Below, piece by piece: positions 36,890-45,927 of a stretch of 64,000 nt of DNA (its first letter is position 1; every line of letters starts with the position of its first letter). The stretch is from the NCBI RefSeq assembly GCF_000703165.1, contig NZ_JNLQ01000002.1:1302001-1366000 (forward strand), given 5' to 3'. The notes beneath the pieces were generated by a model. It was not told the DNA's origin. It ran no database searches and saw only the letters and a list, made by a program, of their open reading frames with translations. Position numbers and translations under genes: made by a program. Source of the stretch: Butyrivibrio sp. AE3004 (lineage in GTDB: Bacteria; Bacillota; Clostridia; Lachnospirales; Lachnospiraceae).

Positions 36890-36912
36890 AATATTACATA
36901 GGGGATAATATT

Positions 36913-38124
36913 GTGGAAAAAAGTAATGAGTTCGAAGAGTATAGAAATAAACTCTTCAGAATAATATCCGTTGGATATATGGGGGATTTTCCAAGCGTTG
37001 CATATGATATTGTCGGAATAGTAGCACTTCTTTTAAATCTGACAGCTGCCTTTATGTCTACGTTTTCGAATATTGATGCAGCGTACGGAAAACTGCTAAG
37101 TCGTATTGAGTACTGGACAGTATTGTTTTTTGCTATCGATTATATTTTAAGGCTTGTATGCGCAAAATGCATTTATCCAGATAAATCTGAATTAAGGGCG
37201 ATCATTTCTTATTTCTTTTCACTTATAGGAATAATAGATCTTCTAAGCTTTCTGCCATACTATCTTCCTTTTTTCTTTCCGGCCGGAGCAGCAGCGTTTA
37301 GAATGTTCAGGGTCGCCAGGGTGCTAAGGCTTTTTAGAATTAATGCCTACTATGATTCGCTAAACGTTATCAATGAGATTATAAAAAGCAAAGCCCAACA
37401 GCTTTTGTCCTCATTGTTTATTATCGCCGTAATGATGCTTGCTTCAAGTCTTTGCATGTATTCACTTGAACATGAGGCTCAGCCGGAGATTTTTGAAAAT
37501 GCATTCTCGGGAATCTGGTGGGCTGCTTCTACGCTTCTTACCGTCGGATATGGTGATATTTATCCTGTGACCTTTTTAGGAAAAGTATTCGGAATATTTC
37601 TTGCATTTCTCGGTGTGCTGATGGTAGCTATTCCTACAGGTATTATTTCCGCAGGGTTTGTGGAACAATATACTAAGCTTAAACACATGGGAGATTATTC
37701 TAAAACAATAGATATGCACTTTATAAAAGTGCAGCTGAATTTAAAAGATAAATGGGTCGGAAAAAAGATAAGAGATATAGATATTCCTCATGGTGCCCTT
37801 ATTGCAATGATACAAAGACAGGGACATGTTATCATTCCAAATGGAAATATTGTCCTTGAACAAGGCGATAAGGTTATCATAGGTGCTCAGTCTCTTAAAA
37901 ATGATACGCCTATGTCTTTAAAGGAGGTTACACTTGGTCCGACACATCCATGGAACAATCAGTTTATAAGGAATCTGGATTTCCCAAGACAGACAATTTT
38001 GTTGTCTATAAAGAGAGGCCCAAGAACCATAATTCCCAAAGGCGGAGTAAAGCTTCAAAAAGGTGACACTATAGTAGTGATTTCAAAGGTACATCTTCCT
38101 GAAGAGGATGAGATTAAAGTTTAA
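36913..38124 (+). CDS. Voltage-gated-type potassium channel with two C-terminal RCK_C domains
   Basis: This 403-residue membrane channel has six spans. It has an arginine-rich S4 (FRMFRVARVLRLFRI) and a pore with the selectivity filter LLTVGYGDIYP (about residues 208-218). The cytoplasmic tail carries two TrkA-C-like domains (VGKKIRDIDIPHGALIAMI ... EQGDKVIIGA, and NQFIRNLDFPRQTILLSI ... QKGDTIVVIS) but no nucleotide-binding RCK_N domain. Such tails may bind cyclic-di-AMP or similar ligands and gate the pore. The start is GTG 36913 with AGGGGAT upstream. It follows the GGDEF-EAL gene by 23 bases and may be co-transcribed with it. Confidence 0.92.
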   Translation: MEKSNEFEEYRNKLFRIISVGYMGDFPSVAYDIVGIVALLLNLTAAFMSTFSNIDAAYGKLLSRIEYWTVLFFAIDYILRLVCAKCIYPDKSELRAIISYFFSLIGIIDLLSFLPYYLPFFFPAGAAAFRMFRVARVLRLFRINAYYDSLNVINEIIKSKAQQLLSSLFIIAVMMLASSLCMYSLEHEAQPEIFENAFSGIWWAASTLLTVGYGDIYPVTFLGKVFGIFLAFLGVLMVAIPTGIISAGFVEQYTKLKHMGDYSKTIDMHFIKVQLNLKDKWVGKKIRDIDIPHGALIAMIQRQGHVIIPNGNIVLEQGDKVIIGAQSLKNDTPMSLKEVTLGPTHPWNNQFIRNLDFPRQTILLSIKRGPRTIIPKGGVKLQKGDTIVVISKVHLPEEDEIKV

Positions 38125-38127
38125 AAA

Positions 38128-38199
38128 AAGCATTCCCTTACTTAAGATACCGTCCCTAAAAAAATTAAAATTGGGGACGGTGTAAATAAGGGAATGCTT
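38128..38199. terminator. Long bidirectional terminator
   Basis: AAGCATTCCCTTA (38128-38140) pairs with TAAGGGAATGCTT (38187-38199), and inside it ACCGTCCC (38149-38156) pairs with GGGACGGT (38174-38181). Flanking A and T runs make it functional in both directions between the convergent channel and activase genes. Confidence 0.88.
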
Positions 38200-38240
38200 A
38201 TTTTATTTTGAGCAGAGCACTTTGCGAGTAGCTGTACTTA

Positions 38241-38942
38241 CTATGCATACGCATCTACACCACGCAAATCTGTATTGGGTACATACTTTCTTACAATATC
38301 TTTATAACGGATAAGATCATCTGTGGCAGGTGCAGTGAGATGTTTATCAGGCACAGTATCTCTTGGGGTAAACTGCTGCAGGTAGTAAGCTTTTGCCCCC
38401 AAAATCCAACTGCCTATATCATCAAAATCGGAATCAGTGTGTAATTCATGGACTACCGTAGTTCTGAATTCATAATCTACACCGGAGTTCATTATGATAT
38501 CGATGCTTTTTGAAATAACAGAAATATCAAGAGATGGCAACCCGCAGGTAAGTGCATATTTTTCTCTGGAATTTTTAATATCCATTGCAATGTAATCCAA
38601 TAGCTTTTCTGAAAGAAGCTTTTGCAGTACTTCAGGATGGAAACCGTTGCTATCTAGCTTAACAAGAAATCCCATGTTTTTTATAGATTGTAATAAATCG
38701 TGAAGTCCCGGATTTAAGCATGGTTCACCTCCGGTAACGACTACACCGTCCAAGAGCCCTTTCCTTTTTTCGAGAAAACTAAATAACTCGTTATCATCCA
38801 TTACGGGAGCGAGCTTCCCTGTTACGATTTCATAATTATGACAAAACGGACATTTAAAATCGCAACCGCCTAAAAAGACGGTTGCTGCAACTTTTGACGG
38901 AAAGTCCAATAATGTCATTTTTTGTAAGCCATGTATTTTCAT
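38241..38942 (-). CDS. nrdG: Radical SAM activating enzyme, anaerobic ribonucleotide reductase activator (NrdG2-like)
   Basis: This 233-residue iron-sulfur enzyme has the opening HGLQKMTLLDFPSKVA and FLGGCDFKCPFCHN, a Cx3Cx2C cluster (Cys27, 31, 34). It also has the SAM-binding TGGEPCLNPGL and a DSNGF strand. These features match the NrdG2 subgroup proposed to install the glycyl radical on anaerobic ribonucleotide reductase. It starts four bases inside the upstream ECF gene, so the two are translationally coupled, an odd pairing with no obvious metabolic link. The reductase itself is not in the window. A pyruvate formate-lyase-type role is less likely because of the N-terminal signature. Confidence 0.87.
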   Translation of the reverse strand: MKIHGLQKMTLLDFPSKVAATVFLGGCDFKCPFCHNYEIVTGKLAPVMDDNELFSFLEKRKGLLDGVVVTGGEPCLNPGLHDLLQSIKNMGFLVKLDSNGFHPEVLQKLLSEKLLDYIAMDIKNSREKYALTCGLPSLDISVISKSIDIIMNSGVDYEFRTTVVHELHTDSDFDDIGSWILGAKAYYLQQFTPRDTVPDKHLTAPATDDLIRYKDIVRKYVPNTDLRGVDAYA

Positions 38943-39544
38943 GATGCCTGTTTGAACTCATGCCTTGTTATTCCGGGAAAAAGATTTGCCTTAAAAAGTG
39001 CCGGGCGAAGTGCATTGTAAAGAATAACAGCAAGCAGAGAATTAATAACTGCATTAATTATTGTTGCATAAGTTGTTACTGCAACGAGAGCGCTTATTGC
39101 TGAAGCTGCTTTTTCTGCATTGGGAGTAAGGAGTGTATACCATACATATTTAAGAGCAGGCTCAAATACACAGTTAAATGCAAGGCCGATGATAGCCGCC
39201 AAAGCAGACCATTTCATAACATAGGTCTTTTTGTGATCATCGGATAATTTTGCGAATTTGTGGGCAACAAGTCCGACAACAAGACCTATTACAAGCTTGC
39301 AGATAAAGGTTCTCGGTGCGGAGGCTGCGTAGCCGGAGATGATATCTGCAAGAGATAAGCCTATCGCTCCGGCAAGTCCGCCGTAAAGACCTCCCAATAA
39401 TAATGCGCCGAGTACTACAAATGCATTGCCCAGATGAACCTTGGTTCCTGAAGCATTGATAGCGGGGAATACAGCATAACCGACATAGCAAAGAGCTGCC
39501 ATGAGTCCTGCGTAAGTAATTTTTGTAACGTGATCGTTTCTCAT
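38939..39544 (-). CDS. ECF transporter substrate-binding (S) component
   Basis: This 201-residue membrane protein has about six spans. The motif THVLGNAF-like stretch here reads KVHLGNAFVVLGALLLGG, followed by YGGLAGAIGLSLADI, the pattern of ECF S components that bind vitamins. It needs a shared energising module (two ATPases and EcfT) not present here. A good GGAGGAG ribosome site precedes the ATG. It is divergent from a MocR-type gene, a regulator class often tied to vitamin B6, so a B6 vitamer is a reasonable guess for the substrate. Its stop overlaps the radical-SAM gene. Substrate assignment is inference. Confidence 0.85.
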   Translation of the reverse strand: MRNDHVTKITYAGLMAALCYVGYAVFPAINASGTKVHLGNAFVVLGALLLGGLYGGLAGAIGLSLADIISGYAASAPRTFICKLVIGLVVGLVAHKFAKLSDDHKKTYVMKWSALAAIIGLAFNCVFEPALKYVWYTLLTPNAEKAASAISALVAVTTYATIINAVINSLLAVILYNALRPALFKANLFPGITRHEFKQAS

Positions 39545-39672
39545 AATCTCCTCCGTGTTAATTTTTATATTGTTTTCCGTTGACTAATTAACTGCCCATA
39601 ATATATCATCAAACTGGTAGTATTAAAAATATCAGATTTAGATTTTTTTATATAACCAGAAATGAGGAAGGC

Positions 39673-40764
39673 ATGGACAACAATAAGAGATATCTGAAGG
39701 TATATGAACAGGTAAAAGAAGATATTATAAACGGAAGATATAAAACAGGCACAAAGCTACCTTCAAAAAGGGTAATGGCTGAAGCAACAGGCGTAAGTGT
39801 TATTACCATAGAACATGCCTATGAGCTTCTTTCCGAGGAAGGATTTATAACACCTAAGGAAAAAAGCGGATACTTTGTAAGCTTTGATGATAAAGAAATA
39901 TATACCGGAATTGATGATGGAAATCTGTTTCCAGTCGAAAACAAGAGGAAGATAAGTGAGAAAATAAATAACGCAAGTACCAAAAGTGCGCCAAAGTTTT
40001 CATATTCAATTTACGCAAAGACTGTAAGAAGAGTTCTTAGTGAATACGATTCTTATATAATGAACAAATCACCAAAGGCAGGGACTGTAGAGTTAAGGAA
40101 TGCAATCGCGAGGTATCTTAGCAGGTCAAGGCGACTTGAGGTAATGCCGGATCAGATAATAATCGGGGCTGGAGCGGAATATCTGTACGGCCTTATCGTG
40201 CAGACCTTTGGCAGAGACATCGTGTATGGCATCGAGAGCCCTTCCTATCAAAAGATTGCCAAGGTATATGAGGCCGGAGGGGCAAATATTGAAATGCTGA
40301 ATCTTGGAAAGGATGGGATAGAGAGTAATGAGCTTTGGAATGGAACTATGAATGTTCTTCATATCACACCATACAGAAGCTTCCCGAGCGGAGTTACCGC
40401 ATCGGCCTCCAAAAAAAGAGAATATTTAAAGTGGAGCAGAAAAAAAGAAGGTTTTATTGTAGAAGACGATTTTGAATCTGAGTTTACTCCAAGCAGAAAA
40501 CCTGAGGAAACGATTTTTTCACTTGATAGCGAGGGGAGAGTAATATATGTAAATACCTTTACCAGAACCATAGGCAGCAATGTGAGAGCAGCATACATGG
40601 TTCTTCCGGAAAATCTTCTGGAACTGTTTGAGGAAAAAACAGGCTTTTACGAATGCCCTGTACCTACTCTTGATCAGCTGGTTATAGCAGCACTTATTGA
40701 GAGCGGAGATTTTGAAAGACATATAAACAAGGTCAGGCGTCAAAACAGAAATAATCATGTATAA
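39673..40764 (+). CDS. MocR/PdxR-like GntR regulator, short and lacking the PLP lysine
   Basis: This 363-residue protein has an N-terminal GntR winged helix (YEQVKEDIINGRYKTGTKLP, SVITIEHAYELL) and an aminotransferase-like domain (KAGTVELRNAIARYL, VEDDFESEF). In MocR proteins the PLP-binding Lys sits in SFSKTL; here the stretch is NTFTRTIGSN with Arg298, so a Schiff base cannot form. The protein also ends about 100 residues early, losing the C-terminal small domain. No frameshifted continuation follows before feoB. It may be a decaying gene or a cofactor-independent repressor. It is divergent from the ECF gene, its likely target. Start fits the GntR N-terminus. Confidence 0.8.
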   Translation: MDNNKRYLKVYEQVKEDIINGRYKTGTKLPSKRVMAEATGVSVITIEHAYELLSEEGFITPKEKSGYFVSFDDKEIYTGIDDGNLFPVENKRKISEKINNASTKSAPKFSYSIYAKTVRRVLSEYDSYIMNKSPKAGTVELRNAIARYLSRSRRLEVMPDQIIIGAGAEYLYGLIVQTFGRDIVYGIESPSYQKIAKVYEAGGANIEMLNLGKDGIESNELWNGTMNVLHITPYRSFPSGVTASASKKREYLKWSRKKEGFIVEDDFESEFTPSRKPEETIFSLDSEGRVIYVNTFTRTIGSNVRAAYMVLPENLLELFEEKTGFYECPVPTLDQLVIAALIESGDFERHINKVRRQNRNNHV

Positions 40765-40802
40765 TGAAAATGAATTAATATAAATGAAATGAGGCATGAA
40801 AT

Positions 40803-43133
40803 ATGAATTTAAAGGAATTATCCCTTGGACATTCCGCAGTGATAACCAAGGTTGGCGGTGAAGGAGCGCTTAGACAGCACTTCCTTGATATGGGAGTTAT
40901 CCCCGGAGCTGAGGTGACTGTTATTAAATATGCGCCGCTGGGAGATCCTATTGAATTACAGATACATGGATATGAATTGACTTTAAGGCTTTCCGATGCT
41001 GAAAAGATAGAAGTATCCAGGATTGATGACAGAAAAAATAAACATGAGAGAATTACAAAGATAGAAACCTCTGAACATCCCGGTCTTGGTGAGGATGGAA
41101 AATACCACAACAAAAACGATGAGAAGGAAATACCTGATTGGAGCACACTGACCTTTGCGCTTGTAGGTAATCAGAACTGTGGAAAGACGACTTTATTTAA
41201 CAAGCTGACCGGAGCCAATCAGCATGTGGGTAATTTTCCCGGTGTTACAGTGGATAGAAAGGACGGACCTATAATAGGTTATCCCAATACCCTTGTAACA
41301 GATCTTCCCGGAATTTATTCAATGTCTCCATACAGTAGTGAAGAGATCGTTTCGCGTAATTTTGTTTTAAACGATAAACCTAATGCTATAATCAACATTG
41401 TTGATGCGATGAACATTGAGCGAAATCTGTATCTTACGATGCAGCTTCTCGAGATGGACATTCCCATGGTTGTTGCTCTTAACATGATGGATGAAGTAAG
41501 AGGAAACAACGGCTCAATAGACATAAACAGGATGGAAGCACTTCTTGGTGTTCCGGTTGTTCCGATATCTGCTGCTAAAAATGAAGGCGTTGCGGAGCTT
41601 ATAAGACACGCAGTCCACATAGCAAAATATCAGGAAAGACCTGAAAAGCAGGATTTTTGTCAGAAGAGTGATCATGGCGGTGCTATTCACAGAGCGATAC
41701 ATGCTGTTGAATCGATTATTGAGGATCATGCTGAAAAAAGAGAAATACCATTAAGATTTGCTACAACCAAGATTATGGAGGGCGACAATCTTATAGCTAA
41801 AAGCTTGCAACTTGATGAAAATGAACTGCAGACTATTGAGCATACCATAGTTCAGATGGAAAATGAAAGTGGTATGGATAGAAGCGCCGCAATTGCGGAT
41901 ATGCGCTATGACTTCATCGAAAGAGTATGTGAGCAGACAGTGGTTAAACCCGGAGAAAGTAAGGAGAGAATAAGGTCTGAAAAAATTGACTCAGTTCTTA
42001 CAGGGAAATGGACCGCTATACCGTTCTTCATCCTTATAATGGGGATAACTTTCGTTCTTACCTTCAATATAATAGGTCCGTTTTTTCAAGATCTTTTAGC
42101 TGCGGGGATAGATAGTATTAAGAATCTGGTTGAAGGATGGATGCTGAAAGGCGAAGTGAACGAAGCAATCAGAGGATTGGTTATACAGGGAATATTTGAA
42201 GGTGTTGGAAGTGTTGTCAGCTTTCTGCCGATAGTTGTTATACTGTTCTTCTTTTTGTCCATAATGGAAGATAGTGGTTATATTGCCAGAGTCGCATTTT
42301 TTATGGATAAGATTTTAAGAAAAATAGGTCTTTCCGGAAGAAGCATAGTTCCCATGCTGATAGGTTTCGGATGTACGGTTCCGGCGGTTATGTCAACAAG
42401 GACACTTCCATCAAGACGTGACAGGAGAATGACGATTCTGCTTACTCCTTTTATGAGCTGTACTGCGAAGGTACCTGTCTATTCCTTTATTGTGGCAGCA
42501 TTTTTTCCAAGGCGTGGGGGGCTTATAATTACAGGCCTGTATCTGCTTGGGATTATAGTTGGAATTCTGGTTGCACTTATATTTAAGAATACTGTTTTTA
42601 AGGGAGAAGCAGTGCCCTTTGTTATGGAACTTCCGAACTACAGAATGCCCGGAGTAAAGAATGTCATGCAGCTTCTTTGGGAAAAGGCAAAGGACTTTTT
42701 GACAAAAGCATTCAGTATTATATTTATTGCAACGATCGTAGTGTGGTTTTTACAGAGTTTTGATATGCATCTTAATCTGACAGATAATTCTGCAGACAGT
42801 ATTATGGCAGCTATTGCAGGAATTCTGGTCCCCTTTTTCAAACCTATAGGACTTGGGGACTGGAGAGTTGTGACTTCACTTATAAGCGGATTTATTGCTA
42901 AAGAGAGTGTTGTAGCAACAATGGAAATACTTTTTCCGGGAGATATTTCATCTGCGCTTAGTACCACTGCAGCTGCATCACTTCTGGTGTTTTCACTCCT
43001 GTATACACCATGTGTTGCAGCGATTGCTTCTATTAAAAGAGAACTCGGAATCAAGTATGCTGCCTGCGTTGTATTATGGCAGTGCGCGATTGCATGGATA
43101 GTTGCCTTTGTGACAAGCCTTATAATCCGATAA
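40803..43133 (+). CDS. feoB: FeoA-FeoB fusion ferrous iron transporter
   Basis: This 776-residue inner-membrane protein has an N-terminal SH3-like FeoA domain (residues 1-75, MNLKELSLGHSAVI ... DMGVIPGAEVTV) fused to FeoB. FeoB has a G domain with GNQNCGKTT (122-130), FPGVTVDRK, DLPGIYS and NMMD, then Gate motifs (SGRSIVPMLIGFGCTVPA, PFMSCTAKVPVYSF). It imports Fe(II), the main iron form in anaerobic habitats. FeoA and FeoB are separate in most bacteria, and fusion removes the need for complex assembly. It starts 39 bases after the MocR-like gene and ends six bases before a convergent AraC gene, with no visible terminator between them. Confidence 0.95.
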   Translation: MNLKELSLGHSAVITKVGGEGALRQHFLDMGVIPGAEVTVIKYAPLGDPIELQIHGYELTLRLSDAEKIEVSRIDDRKNKHERITKIETSEHPGLGEDGKYHNKNDEKEIPDWSTLTFALVGNQNCGKTTLFNKLTGANQHVGNFPGVTVDRKDGPIIGYPNTLVTDLPGIYSMSPYSSEEIVSRNFVLNDKPNAIINIVDAMNIERNLYLTMQLLEMDIPMVVALNMMDEVRGNNGSIDINRMEALLGVPVVPISAAKNEGVAELIRHAVHIAKYQERPEKQDFCQKSDHGGAIHRAIHAVESIIEDHAEKREIPLRFATTKIMEGDNLIAKSLQLDENELQTIEHTIVQMENESGMDRSAAIADMRYDFIERVCEQTVVKPGESKERIRSEKIDSVLTGKWTAIPFFILIMGITFVLTFNIIGPFFQDLLAAGIDSIKNLVEGWMLKGEVNEAIRGLVIQGIFEGVGSVVSFLPIVVILFFFLSIMEDSGYIARVAFFMDKILRKIGLSGRSIVPMLIGFGCTVPAVMSTRTLPSRRDRRMTILLTPFMSCTAKVPVYSFIVAAFFPRRGGLIITGLYLLGIIVGILVALIFKNTVFKGEAVPFVMELPNYRMPGVKNVMQLLWEKAKDFLTKAFSIIFIATIVVWFLQSFDMHLNLTDNSADSIMAAIAGILVPFFKPIGLGDWRVVTSLISGFIAKESVVATMEILFPGDISSALSTTAAASLLVFSLLYTPCVAAIASIKRELGIKYAACVVLWQCAIAWIVAFVTSLIIR

Positions 43134-43139
43134 TGTATA

Positions 43140-44021
43140 CTATTTCTTTTCCTGAATAATTTCATTTCGGTATATCTTTGGTGACTTGCCAAATTCTTTA
43201 ACAAATGCGCGGTAGAAAACTGAATAATCGTTAAAACCGTAGGCTTCTGCGGTGGCGCGAATATCCTGCCCGTTTAAAATGGCGTCTTTGCACATGCTAA
43301 GGCGCTTTTTTGTTACGTATTTATGCAGAGGGAGACCATTTGTATCCGTAAACAGGTGTGAAATATGAAACTTACTAACGTGAAATCTGTCGGAAAGTAT
43401 ATCCAAAGACAAATCCTCGTCAATATGCGTCTCAATATACTGGATTATGCTCTGATAGAGTGAATCCGGTGCCGATTCACCGATGGAAGGATTTTCTGCT
43501 TCATGGACAATTCTGTTGATTGAAAGCATAAAATCACTTACAAGGATAAGGATTTTTGCATCACGTCCGAAACGCCTGGAATGAATTTCGTCTATAAGAG
43601 TAAATACCTTTCCCTGAATAGTATTGAATTCAATTTCATTAAATTTATGAATGAAAAAATTACCGGTAGTTTTTGTTTTGTCGGTAAGGAACAGATAGTC
43701 TTCTGATATATTGGCAAGAGAATCAAGAAACTGACCGGTAACCCAGAAAACAAATCTCCTATAGGGCATATCGCCGTCAAGAAGCCTTGCGAAGTGAGCT
43801 ACTCCGGGCGGAATAACTATCATTGTTCCGGGAGTAGGAACGAAGGATTTACCGTCAATGTACATGATGATATGACCGCCAATGAAAAAATAAAACTCAT
43901 AATAATCATGTGTATGCGCTTTTACATCGGGGATAGCTCTGTCATTGTAATAATATATTTCGAAATCACGAGAAAGCATGTACTGTCTTGTGCTAAATTC
44001 GGTCTTTAAATTTCTTTTCAT
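43140..44021 (-). CDS. AraC-family transcriptional regulator (cupin sensor)
   Basis: This 293-residue regulator has an N-terminal cupin (HTHDYYEFYFFIGG, TMIVIPPGVAHFARL) and a C-terminal double helix-turn-helix (LDILSDRFHVSKFHISHLF, then AEAYGFNDYSVFYRAFVKEF). I start it at the ATG at 44021, with CCGGAG six bases upstream; a longer frame from 44075 has none. AraC proteins with this cupin type often respond to sugars. No sugar gene is adjacent, so its target is not evident. It converges on feoAB with a six-base gap. Confidence 0.9.
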   Translation of the reverse strand: MKRNLKTEFSTRQYMLSRDFEIYYYNDRAIPDVKAHTHDYYEFYFFIGGHIIMYIDGKSFVPTPGTMIVIPPGVAHFARLLDGDMPYRRFVFWVTGQFLDSLANISEDYLFLTDKTKTTGNFFIHKFNEIEFNTIQGKVFTLIDEIHSRRFGRDAKILILVSDFMLSINRIVHEAENPSIGESAPDSLYQSIIQYIETHIDEDLSLDILSDRFHVSKFHISHLFTDTNGLPLHKYVTKKRLSMCKDAILNGQDIRATAEAYGFNDYSVFYRAFVKEFGKSPKIYRNEIIQEKK

Positions 44022-44173
44022 AAAAATCTCCGGGCATGCAATAACATATATAAAGAAACTAACATACTTTACCAAGTTTTAATAGAGTTTTAATGGTAGT
44101 TGAATATTCATAAATGTAGAATAAAATCATAAATATCTGCCTTATGAATAAAAAACACTTGATGAGGCAGGTT

Positions 44174-44425
44174 ATGTCGGCTAATAATATAGAGGTGAAT
44201 CCAATGCTTGACATTTTCATTCTTGTTGGAGCGACAACCCTTACACTCAGCGGTGTAATGGGAGCAATACTAATGGTATCGTGGCCAGACAGACCGCAGA
44301 ATATCAAGGAAATGCATCTTAAATGGAAGATTGCATTGATAATAGAAGCGGTTCTTGTATTGGTTACTTTAGTTATGTTCATTTTATCTGTGGTATTTTG
44401 GTTCTTAAACGGCCGTAAACTATAA
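44174..44425 (+). CDS. Small membrane protein, unknown function
   Basis: This encodes 83 residues (93 from an earlier ATG at 44144) with two strong hydrophobic spans (FILVGATTLTLSGVMGAIL and LIIEAVLVLVTLVMFILSVV) joined by a charged loop (PDRPQNIKEMHLKWK). I prefer ATG 44174 because GAGG lies six bases upstream. No homolog is recognised. It is oriented with metY but has a 92-base gap to it. The clean two-helix hairpin makes it a credible real protein. Confidence 0.6.
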   Translation: MSANNIEVNPMLDIFILVGATTLTLSGVMGAILMVSWPDRPQNIKEMHLKWKIALIIEAVLVLVTLVMFILSVVFWFLNGRKL

Positions 44426-44517
44426 TAACCGTATAGGGAACAGGATTGTCAGGCAGTAACAGCACCGGAACTATTTGAGTAATAAAAATATTTTTATAGA
44501 TGAAGAGGAGCAATGAT

Positions 44518-45795
44518 ATGAAAAATTACAGATTAAATACGAAATGTGTTCAGGGGGGATATACACCCGGAAACGGAGAACCCAGACAAATTCCCATTAT
44601 TCAGTCAACAACCTTTAAATATGATACCAGCAGTGACATGGGAAAACTGTTTGACCTTGAAGCTTCCGGTTATTTCTATACAAGACTTCAGAATCCCACA
44701 AATGACCACGTTGCGGCAAAGATTGCTGAACTGGAGGGAGGAACTACAGCAATGCTTACATCTTCCGGACAGGCAGCTAATTTTTTTGCGCTGTTTAATA
44801 TTTGTGAAGCAGGAGATCACATCGTTTCATCTGCGTCAATATACGGCGGAACCTTTAACCTTATGGCAGTAACAATGGCTAAAATGGGAATTACTACAAC
44901 CTTTGTAGCACCTGACTGCTCAGAAGAGGAATTGAATGCAGCATTTCAGGACAATACGAAGGCTGTTTTTGGTGAGACTATTGCTAATCCTGCTCTTACC
45001 GTTCTTGACATTGAGAAATTTGCAAAAGCAGCTCATGAGCATGGAGTGCCACTCATCGTAGACAATACTTTCCCTACACCGGTAAACTGCAGACCTATTG
45101 AATGGGGAGCAGATATTGTAACACATTCGACCACTAAGTATATGGATGGTCATGGAGCATCAGTAGGCGGAGCTATTGTTGATTCAGGTAAATTTGACTG
45201 GATGGCACACGCTGATAAATTCCCCGGACTTACAAAACCCGATGAGTCATATCATGGAATTGTTTATGCTGAAAAATTCGGAAAAGAAGGTGCCTTTATC
45301 ACAAAAGCTACATCTCAGCTTATGAGAGACCTTGGCAGCATACAGTCACCTCAGAATGCCTTCTACTTAAATCTTGGCCTTGAGTCACTTCATGTACGCA
45401 TGCCGCGTCATGTTGAAAATGGCACTGCGGTAGCCGAGTTCCTTGAAAATCATCCCAAGGTTGTAAAGGTTAATTATCCCGGTCTTAAGAGTAATCCTTA
45501 TTATGATACTGCCATGAAATATATGGGAAATGGCGGATGCGGTGTTGTATCCTTTGAAATTGAAGGCGGAAGAAAAGCAGCAGAGGAGTTTATGGGCAAA
45601 TTAAAGCTTTGTGCAATTGAAACTCATGTTGCAGATGCGCGTACCTGCTGTCTGAACCCTGCGACATCAACGCATCGTCAGATGACAGATGAACAGCTTG
45701 AAGCAGCCGGTATTCCTGCAGGACTTATCAGAATTTCATGTGGCCTTGAAGATAAGGAAGATCTGATTGATGATATTAAACAGGCACTTGCATGA
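44518..45795 (+). CDS. metY: O-acetylhomoserine sulfhydrylase / aminocarboxypropyltransferase
   Basis: This 425-residue PLP enzyme of the Cys/Met metabolism family has IPIIQSTTFKY, YFYTRLQNPT, the PLP-binding Lys in THSTTKYMDGH, and the C-terminal LIRISCGLED. It makes homocysteine from O-acetylhomoserine and sulfide, a direct-sulfurylation route to methionine common in Clostridia. The ATG at 44518 has GAGGAG seven bases upstream. No SAM-I riboswitch signature could be found in the 90-base leader. It ends in a strong terminator. MetY length (about 425-430) matches the family better than MetB or MetC (about 380-400). Confidence 0.93.
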   Translation: MKNYRLNTKCVQGGYTPGNGEPRQIPIIQSTTFKYDTSSDMGKLFDLEASGYFYTRLQNPTNDHVAAKIAELEGGTTAMLTSSGQAANFFALFNICEAGDHIVSSASIYGGTFNLMAVTMAKMGITTTFVAPDCSEEELNAAFQDNTKAVFGETIANPALTVLDIEKFAKAAHEHGVPLIVDNTFPTPVNCRPIEWGADIVTHSTTKYMDGHGASVGGAIVDSGKFDWMAHADKFPGLTKPDESYHGIVYAEKFGKEGAFITKATSQLMRDLGSIQSPQNAFYLNLGLESLHVRMPRHVENGTAVAEFLENHPKVVKVNYPGLKSNPYYDTAMKYMGNGGCGVVSFEIEGGRKAAEEFMGKLKLCAIETHVADARTCCLNPATSTHRQMTDEQLEAAGIPAGLIRISCGLEDKEDLIDDIKQALA

Positions 45796-45817
45796 TAAAA
45801 ACATTATGTAGATAAGG

Positions 45818-45858
45818 AAAAACCTCATTCTGCATTTTTTCGCAGGATGAGGTTTTTT
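45818..45858. terminator. Terminator after metY
   Basis: AAAAACCTCATTCTGC (45818-45833) pairs with GCAGGATGAGGTTTTTT (45842-45858) with one wobble pair. The A and T runs make it usable in both directions. Confidence 0.92.
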
Positions 45859-45927
45859 GGTTATATTCATTAGAATGAAACTTCATTTTTTTGCAGGAAT
45901 TTATGTCACTTAGATCAGTTGTCCAAA

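Noticed and set aside
42638..43204. 188-codon opposite-strand frame over the end of feoB
   Set aside because: It overlaps conserved FeoB membrane segments and has no motif or binding site.
44426..44517. Possible SAM riboswitch before metY
   Set aside because: The short leader lacks the SAM-I core sequences and a terminator/antiterminator pair; nothing in it could be matched to a known riboswitch.
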